In this document: positions 56,641 through 64,000 of the stretch, piece after piece | How positions within the stretch are numbered: position 1 is the stretch's first letter | Layout of the letters: the number at the start of each line of letters is the position of its first letter | DNA from: Takakia lepidozioides | Lineage: Eukaryota; Streptophyta; Takakiopsida; Takakiales; Takakiaceae | Length of the DNA stretch: 64,000 nt | Direction: 5' to 3' | Assembly: GCA_030704615.1 (NCBI GenBank) | Contig: CM060733.1 | Location: forward strand, 38,688,001 to 38,752,000 | The notes under the pieces: generated by a model | What the model was told of the DNA's origin: nothing | What the model saw: only the letters and a program-made list of their open reading frames with translations | Databases searched by the model: none | Program-made: the position numbers and the translations under genes

Positions 56641-58262
56641 GCTGCTTCTGGGACACCTTGTGCGTAAGAAGGGACTTCTTGTGGATCCCAGAAAGAAAGA
56701 GTCCATTAAAGCCTCTCCACCACCAGTGAATGTTAAAAGTCTAAGGGAAGATGCTGGGCAAAACCAGTTATACAGCAAGATTTGTCAAAAGGGATGCACA
56801 AATAGCAGCACCATTGAGCAAGCTTTGAAGAAAGAATGCCATGGTTGCCTGGACAGCTGAAATGTCAGCAGGCATTGAGGAACTTACCCTGTCAGTAACA
56901 ACTACACCTGTGCTGATTAACCCCACTGGCATGTAGTATTTCATGTTCATTGCGATGCATCAGGAGAAGCCCTCACTGGCATTTAGTATTCATGTTTCAT
57001 TGCGATGCATCAGGAGAAGCGTTGGGAGCGGTGTTAGCCTAGAATGATACAGGAAATATAGATTCACCTGTGTACTATGCCAGCAGGTTGATGAACAGTG
57101 CTGAAAGGAACTATAGCACACGGAAAGAGAAGGCATTGGCAATGATCTATGCAGTGAAGAAATTCAGGCATTACCTGTTGGGCAAGAAGTTTATGTTTTA
57201 TGTGGATCACCAGGCTTTGATATACCTGGTAAATAAACCTCTGATAAGCGGAAGAATAGCAAGATGGTTGATAATCTTGCACGAGTTTTGAGTTCGAGGT
57301 TGTTTACAAGCCTGTGAGACTGCATCTTGTGCGGATCACTTCTCACGGTTATCAACTAGTTATGGTAAGGAGCAGAGGAAGAGAATCGCTATCAAAGCTT
57401 TACCTTATACTACTATTGTAGAACTGCGAATGTATAATTTGGTAAGGAGCAGAGGAAGAGTTTGGTAAGGAGCAGAGGAAGAGAATCGCTATCAAAGCTT
57501 TACCTTATACTATGTAGTAGGAACAGAATGTATAAGCTAGGACCTGATGGAGTACTAAAACGATGCTTGTACCACACCATGAAGTAATAAAGTTTTTTGG
57601 AGGAAGTCATAAAGAGTGGGCTGAGGTCATTTCTTTGGAGAAGAGACTACCAGTATGAGATACTACTTGCAGGTTACTGGTGGCCTACTTTGTTTAAAGA
57701 TGTACGAGTATTGTCACGAGTTGTGATGAATGTCAAGAGGCTAGACCTTTGCAGAGATCTGGAAGGATGGCCTTGCATCCTACAATGCCTACGGAACCAT
57801 TTCAGAAAGGGGACTAGACTTTGTTGACCGATTAACCCACCAGCCAAGAATACACGGACGGGTACATAATTACAAAGCCTGATTATACTACGAAGTGGTG
57901 TGGAAGCTAAAGCTTTGAGGGACAACTCAGTCCAGTCCACACAACATACAAGGTTCCTGTATGAGACATACTTACACGATTTGGCTGTCCCTTAGAATTT
58001 ATCATTGATCAGGGATGGAAGTCACTTCATGAATGAGACCATTGAGTTGTTGACTAAAGAGTTCATGATTGTGCATAGAAAGAATACAACATATTATCCA
58101 CAGGGTAATGGGCAGGCAGAGGCTACCAACAAAATACTATGTACTATCTTGGCTAAGATAGTCAATGCAAACAGAACGGATTGGGATACAAAGCTGCTGA
58201 CAGCTTTGTGGTCATACATGACTTCATATAAAGTCACCACTAAGTATACACCATTCCAATTA
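56641..58262 (+). pseudogene. pol: E6: heavily disrupted pol fragment
   Basis: RT end, RNase H and integrase of the same family (LVDPRKKESIKASPPP, YVDHQALIYLVNKPLISG, NGQAEATNKIL), with a single-base gain or loss every few dozen bases. About 49 bases are tandemly duplicated near 56925-57018 and the GTAAGGAGCAGAGGAAGAG stretch is repeated between 57361 and 57530. The segment from 58021 to 58262 is almost clean. It ends at CCATTCCAATTA. The indel pattern resembles uncorrected long-read sequence as much as biological decay. Confidence 0.85.
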
Positions 58263-58265
58263 ATG

Positions 58266-60233
58266 GAACCCACAAGATCTCTCCTTGCCTTCCATGGGAA
58301 TTGGGGTCTTGCCCGTACACCCTTCGGATGGCAGCCCAATTTGCTTGGCGTTTTCCGCCATGAAACCACGGAAATTCGAGGGGGCAATCCCGCCTTGGCC
58401 ATCTGTTTGTTTATTCCCTGCCAAAGAAGCATCTCCGATTGTGTGTCCTCTCCTTTCATCTCACAAATAGCAATTGTCATTAGCATCCTGCAGTGGGTGT
58501 CGTAGACATGTGCACCCATTGTCACCCACTGGTGATTTGTAATTCGCTTGATATGGTCGAACATGACCCAACTGTTTGACAAGTCCCCACTCGTCATCCT
58601 ATCGGCCAGTTCGACGCCTCTGCCAGGTCCACATGTGGACATTTTGAATACGAAACAACGATCTGCCTCAGTCCCTTGTCCTGGAAACCTACTTCCATGA
58701 ATGTAGTCATATCCACATCGTCGCTTCACCTCCAGAATGGAGTGCATATCCGAGCCACGCCCAATTTTCTGTTGCATGAGACAATGTGGTTTCGGACATT
58801 CGGTGAACATATGTGGGACAAGACTCCGAGCAATGCCTCCATTTCCTTCTCATCGAGAGGAACTCTATCGGAGCCGTCTTCCGACATAATTCTGGCCAAT
58901 GCCATCTTATGGGCGGCTTGGAGTCTGTATCTGTTTGGGTTTGGCACCCGGTCTCAACTTAACCCAACCTCCTCCTGACGAGCTGCTCTGCCTCGTGGGC
59001 AGCCTCCCACGAGTTCCCCCTCGCCAATTTGTGACAATGGGAACCAACGTGTATGCAAGCTCGGTGAGGTCAGGGAAACGGTGCAACACATAGAACTGCT
59101 TGGCATTACAAATAGACATGCAGTGTGGTGGTTCTTTGCAATGCGCACACTTAAATGTGGAGTTCGGAACCTTCTCCTGAGCTCGAAATGGTTGATGAGC
59201 TGTGCCTGTCCAATCGGTCTCGTTCCTGTGACCTCTGGATTTAAAGTGGAAGCAAGTTGGGGAGAAACAACCGCAACGTGCCCCGCACAAACAACGTAGC
59301 GCACCCGCACACCATCAAGCATCTTCATGCTGGTGGTTTTGGTAACGCACCAAGGATGACCGTCATGTTTTCTATCCATATCTATCAACATTCCGGACGC
59401 CCTCGAGTAGTCCGCCCGAGGAGGGAACTCAAAGAAGATATTACCGTCGATGTCAGCGGGAAGGCATGTAACCGATTTAATTGCGAACTTGCTGTAGTCC
59501 AGCCCGGCCAACTCCAACCGGTGTCCCTCCAGGTGAAGCCCTCGTAGAATTTCAAGAATAGATCGAACTGCGGTGGTCGTGCTGGGAATATGATCCCTCC
59601 TCCACTGACGTCCATTGAGGACTTGCCTGATCTCCAGGACGACCTCGGAACTTCCATGACCTCGTCTGAGTCGGACAGGTTGTGAACAACCCGGTTCTCG
59701 CTCGTCTTCATGGATGGGTTCGGCTCTGGATTTACTTCTTTGCGGACTTCTCTCTTTGAGGTAGCCACTCTCTGATTCGCGGATTGTTTCGTGGAAGGCG
59801 CAAGGATAGAAGGTGCATTTGGCGGGCAAATGAAGTCCCCAACAGCCCTGTATATGACGTTGTCCGATGGTGGAACTCGCCATTCCCTGCCATCGCCGAA
59901 ATCATCGTGGAGCACAACAATACTCTCGACAACAAGGCCGTTTGAGTCCTCCTTCCTCCTCCAAAAAAACCGACCCCGGTTCAGGTGGTATTGAACGCAC
60001 AGATATTTCTCCATCACCCGGCAGATGTCCCCTCTGCACGGAAATGAAGCTCTATGCTCGTGAGGAGGGCAGTACACTGTAGCGCTCGGGTTTTCCGCCA
60101 TGGGAGATGTGCACACAAGACTGCCAGGATGGCGTGCGGGGAAGCTCCCTAGTAGAAGGGGATGCAGCGATGGGAAGGAATGCGGTGCCGATTTGTCCGA
60201 GCGACGAAGCCTGATCCAAATCCAAGGAGCCAA
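58266..60233 (-). pseudogene. Decayed DNA-transposon-like gene (possible transposase)
   Basis: Minus-strand coding in several shifted frames: 60233 to about 59540, then about 59540-59290, 59290-58907, 58947-58726 and 58810-58266. Visible parts: a region with FDLFLKFYEGF and LAGLDYSKFAIKSVTCLPADIDGN, a cysteine/histidine cluster (FKCAHCKEPPHCMSIC ... FYVLHR), and a C-terminal stretch with WVTMGAHVYDTHCRMLMTIA and an ICEMKGED motif. That stretch resembles the nuclease region of repeat-encoded transposases I associate with early plant genomes. I cannot assign a superfamily. It runs divergently from the M3 gene with palindromic arrays between them, so it could be the mobilising partner of M or just a neighbour. 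Confidence 0.5.
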
Positions 60234-60374
60234 CTATCTCAAAAATCCACAGTCAGAGTGTTAATGAACCTTGTCTCCGGAATGCGGCCCCTGGTCTTTG
60301 CGCAATAACTGCCAACGGTATGCAGTCAGAAAGTGGGGGGCCGTCCGGATGATGACGGCTAAAGGGGAGAAGCC

Positions 60375-61075
60375 GGCACCGTGCCGTCACATTACTACCC
60401 CCGAATGGAAATTCGGCACCCAATATCCAACAGGGGCCGCACGGATGAAGTCGTCTGGGCCAGAGATGCCGGCACCTGTCCGACAGAGAACATCCCCCGG
60501 ACGGAAATTCAGCGCCGAATTTCCATTCGGATCCCCCCAAAGGAAGTCCTGTCGGGGGGTCAGGCCGAAAACTGGCCGACATAAAAACCTACACGGATGG
60601 AAAAACGGCGCCGAATTTCCATCCGAGGCGTTTCGGATGCAGTCGGCTCGGGGGGAAATGCCGCCATCTGGCCCTCACATTACAACCCCCGGACGGAAAT
60701 TTGGCACCGAATATACAACAGGGGAAGCCCGGATGAAGTCGCCTCGGGCGCAGAGGCCGGCGAGTGTGCGACAGAGAACATCCCCTGGATGGAGATTCGG
60801 CGCCGAATTTCCATCCGGGCCCCCCCAAAGGAAGTCATGTCGGGGGGTCAGGCCGAAAACTGGCCGGCATAAAAACATCCCCAGATGGAAAAACGGCGCC
60901 GAATTTCCATCCGGGGCGGTTCGGATGCAGTCGGGGAGGGGGGAGAGGCCGGCACCTGGCCGTCACATTTCAACCCCCGGACGGAAATTCGGCACCGAAT
61001 ATCCAACAGGGGACGCCCGAATGAAGTCGCCTCGGGCGTAGAGGCCGGCACGTGTTCGACAGAGAGCATCCCCTG
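60375..61075. repeat. 288-bp higher-order palindrome array upstream of M3
   Basis: Three blocks at 288-base spacing (CAACCCCCGGACGGAAAT near 60394, 60682 and 60970). Each holds three degenerate palindromes with GGCACC or GGCGCC centres and TGGAAATTCGG...CCGAATTTCCA arms. Because 288 is divisible by three, long open frames cross it, but they are repeat artefacts. Confidence 0.85.
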
Positions 61076-61400
61076 GATTGAGATTCGGCGCCGAATTTCC
61101 ATCCAGCAGGTAAGTGGAATCCCGGATGGATGGAAATCCGCCGCCGAATTTCCATCTAGCAGGTAAGTGGAGTCCCGGATGGATGGAAATCCGGCGCCGA
61201 ATTTCCATCCTACAGGTAATTCGACTCCCGGATGGATGGAAATCCGGCGTCGAATTTCCATCCAGCAGGGACTCCACTTACCTACTGGATGGAAATTCGG
61301 CGCGGATTTCCATCCATCCGCTTCCGAATTACCTGCGTGAGGGAAATTTCGCGCGCCGCCCTACCTTGCAGGATGGAAATTCGGCGTTGAATTTCCATCC
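61076..61400. repeat. Short palindrome array next to M3 exon 1
   Basis: Units of GGATGGAAATCCGGCGCCGA type with AGCAGGTAAGTGGA spacers, matching the array upstream of M2 (43735-44230) in motif but not in unit order. One end switches orientation near 61270. Confidence 0.85.
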
Positions 61401-64000
61401 TGCTGCGCTCCGAATTACCTCTACGTTGGAAATTCCGGGCCGAGTTCCGTCGATTTTCATCCGACATGGAGGGCTTCATCCGACATTTAATTGCGCAGTT
61501 GGGCAATAAATGTCCACCGCCATCCATTTTCATTCGGGCTGGCGACACATGGCTTCCTGGATACGTACCCTAAATCTGATGCTAATCTTGGCTTAACATG
61601 CTATTCGAGGCATGTACCCCAAAAACGGAGATCTTTTTCCATTTTGGCTGGGACTTATGCCGCCTGAAGGGCGTGGCTCTCCTGAGAGAGACCTCACATC
61701 CAAACCGCGGCGGAAGTTGAAAGCTCTGTACTACGGACGACGGCCAATCTCTCGCATGGCCAAACTGAAGCTCCAGCAGGAGATTCCAGTGTCTTGCTCA
61801 CAACCTGCGCCAACTGAAGCCGAGTACTCTCAGGCAAGCCACTTCTGCTTTCGCTTTGTTCGATTTCTTTTTTGCTTTCGCTTTGTTGCCTCGCTTTGTT
61901 TTTGCATCTTCATCCTGGCTTCGCTGGATGAGTGAACTTTAGATAGTTGAGTGAACCTTAGATTGTTTGCAATGCGTGTGCAAATCCGGCAGCTCTGGAG
62001 AAGGCTGCTTGTGCATGTCATTCTCAGGCAATGGTTGCATTTGTTTTCATTGTTGTTGCATGGCTCTCCATACTTCCTAAGCTTGTTATGTTTTCATTTT
62101 TGTTACACGATTGTTGCTATGGTGGTTGCGCTACTCGTTGCGATGTTGGTTTTTGCACCGATGTTGGTTTTCACGATTTTTGGGAATGACAGAGTGACGA
62201 CGAGCCCGGCACGCTGGTGGTATCATCGACAGCTCCAACTCATCGCATGTTTGAATCGCCCAACTTGGGGCGAGAGGGCAAACTTAAACCTTTTGTTGGT
62301 GGACGGGAGGACTTGCAACGAGAGTACGACAGAATAGGCATTGGGGAGGTTGGTGCAGGCGGCATGGCAGGTGAAGGGCGTGAGGACATGAGGACACCAG
62401 ATCCGGCAATGGAGGTTGTTGATGCACATGCAGTAGGGCCCGCCCACGCAAAGAAAAAGAAGAAAGCTAAGCACATGCAATCCCCGGCGAGAGAGCCGTC
62501 ACGGGCTGCGGAGGGGGGAGTGAGCAGTGCGCGCGAGGGTGTCAGTTCACCTCAATCAAAGGTGGTCGTCCATCCGGGCTCCCCTGCTGCTAGCCCTAGT
62601 AAGAAACAGAAAGCCCGTGAGAGGGCAAAAGAGAGGGCAAAAGAACAGACGAGACAGAATGCTAGCCAGGAGGAAAGAGAAAAGGCCACTGAAGAGGCCA
62701 AGGGTGCCCAAATGACAGATGCCAATGTAAGCGAGGGACGCACAGAGACGGTGGATCCCTCCAAGACACCACAGAGAGGCAGTAACACACCGGTTAGACC
62801 ATCGCGGGCAAGAGCAGCCCCTGCAATTACCCATACGGTGGAGACTGGAGGAGAGGAAAGAACACCAGAAAGAGCACGGATTGTGCAAGTTCGAGGTGAA
62901 GCCAGGGAGAGGGCAGTAGAGACGGGGAGAGTGCTGGAGGTGGTTTCGTAGGTGGCTGACCCTGTTGAGGAGGACGACAGGGAGCTTTTTGACCAGGATG
63001 ACATCCTCCCGGACATCCCCAGGCCCCAAACCCGGAGCATACAGGCTGGATTTGGCGGTCCTGGTGGGCTGCCGGAAAACCCCTCTGCAGCAGACGTCAT
63101 GTCCGAGGCGGATATGAAGTTGGCCGCTGCCAAGATGTTGGAGGCAACCCACAGCAACATTGGCAGGGTGCTGGGGGGCATGGTGTACCCGGCCAAGCTT
63201 CGAATTCCCCTTTGCCGCTTGGTGTCATTGCAGGTGGTGAGACCTGCCCTCCAAGCGATATCGACAAGCTGAAATTCTCTTTCCGGGATGGATATCGAAT
63301 GGGGTCTGCCGCGTTTTACGTTTCCATTGAGAACGACCACGGAGCTTCCCGTGCCCACACTTCCGATGAGGTGGACAAATGGGGTCCCCATTGGCAAACG
63401 TGAAATGAGGAGTTCGAGAGATCGATTGCTAGTGATCCTCTTTTCCAGCACTTGTCCGGTAAGATGTTCTACGTGTGGGACGGCAATCATCGCCTCCTGG
63501 CATGGATGGAGCACATTGCCCAAGCCCACCCCAACGACCTCGATTGGCATTTCGCCGTGGATTGTGTTGTGCTGAAGGTTGCGGGGCCCAAAGATCGCAG
63601 TCTTCTCAAAGCTGCAATGGCCGACATCAACTCGTAAGCTACAACGCCTCTCGCTTTTGGACTTTGAATTTGGAAGTCATTTCATTGCGAATCCTCATAT
63701 ATGATGAAAATTCCCATTTCAGTATTGTTTGATGGAAATGTGGCACTGCAGGGTGACTGAGAATGCCTTCATTGCCACCAACTTGTCCCATATGCTCTTT
63801 CGAGTGAAGGATGTCGGGAAGCAGGGGGTGCAAGAGTTTGCCAATTCCCTCAGTGCCGACCTCCTGCGCAAGTCGGAGGCAAAGGCAGATAGAACCTGGT
63901 ATAGGCTGAGCATCGACGCCATGGTGGACTACATATTTCGGGTAAAGCTCCTGACAGTTTTGTTGAGCTAATCTGTCTCTCCTCCCCAATAGAAGAAATT
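61401..64000 (+). mobile_element. Element M copy 3 (5' part, cut by window end)
   Basis: Matches the reverse complement of M2 from its upstream region (about 43740) onward. It contains exon 1, intron 1, exon 2, exon 3 and part of intron 3. Confidence 0.75.
61612..63941 (+). pseudogene. M3: ParB-like / methyltransferase-like gene, exons 1-3
   Basis: Exon 1 is 61612-61833 (MYPKNGDLFPFWLG to AEYSQ, 74 codons) with a GC donor. Exon 2 is 62193-63633, starting after GACAG (SDDEPGTLVVSS). Exon 3 is 63752-63941. Exon 2 encodes a basic, low-complexity region (KKKKKAKHMQSP, KARERAKERAKEQ) that looks nuclear, then the ParB/Srx-like domain with IPLCRLVSL and VWDGNHRLLAWMEHIAQAH. Breaks: TAG 62949-62951 (CAG in M1 and M2), a 1-base deletion near 63253, and TGA at 63402-63404 (CGA in the others). 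The methyltransferase-like part lies beyond the window. Confidence 0.72.

Noticed and set aside
60271-61041. 256-codon open frame across the palindromic arrays, with similar open frames on both strands
   Set aside because: The 288-base repeat is a multiple of three and is open in several frames at once. The predicted peptide is just the repeat unit translated, with no neighbouring gene signals.

Overview
The window looks like a piece of a large, repeat-choked plant-type nuclear genome. A streptophyte (charophyte or bryophyte grade) would fit, but I cannot name the species from sequence alone. The reasons are plant-style Ty3/gypsy LTR retrotransposons, GT-AG introns with an AATAAA signal in a multi-exon gene family, decay at CAG/CTG (CHG) sites, and a 500-base scaffold gap. 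I see no ordinary host gene, tRNA, rRNA or CRISPR array.

Layout: 1-90, end of a terminal-inverted-repeat (TIR) element. 91-8728, retroelement copy E1 (pol plus a long extra ORF, no LTRs). 8729-8797, small inverted piece of that ORF. 8798-14073, element M copy 1. 14074-24903, retroelement E2, with a 2.19-kb TIR element inserted at 21013-23198 and a 3' LTR at its end. 24904-32962, retroelement E3 (5' LTR, PBS, ORF0, gag, pol), running into a gap at 32963-33462. 33463-36580, E4. 36581 to about 44230, M copy 2 on the minus strand. 44540 to about 56065, E5 (5' LTR to ORF3). 56641-58262, badly broken E6. 58266-60233, a decayed DNA-transposon-like gene on the minus strand. 60375-64000, palindromic arrays and M copy 3, cut by the window end. 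All six retroelement copies are one family on the plus strand.

The retrotransposon family has a 0.95-kb LTR (TGTTAG...GCGACA), a PBS two bases after it, a small ORF0, and a Gag with three CCHC knuckles. Protease, RT, RNase H and integrase follow, and then, in the same reading frame, an in-frame decapeptide repeat and a 1,400-residue coiled-coil module (ORF3). The ancestral element apparently made one polyprotein of about 3,500 residues. No copy here is intact.

The most interesting content is element M, present three times. It carries a spliced gene of at least ten exons, predicted at about 1,500 residues. That gene joins a ParB/Srx-like domain to a DNA N4/N6-amino-methyltransferase-like domain, a combination typical of phages and bacteria. 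It is accompanied by arrays of palindromes centred on GGCGCC, both upstream and inside its sixth intron. All three copies carry disabling mutations.
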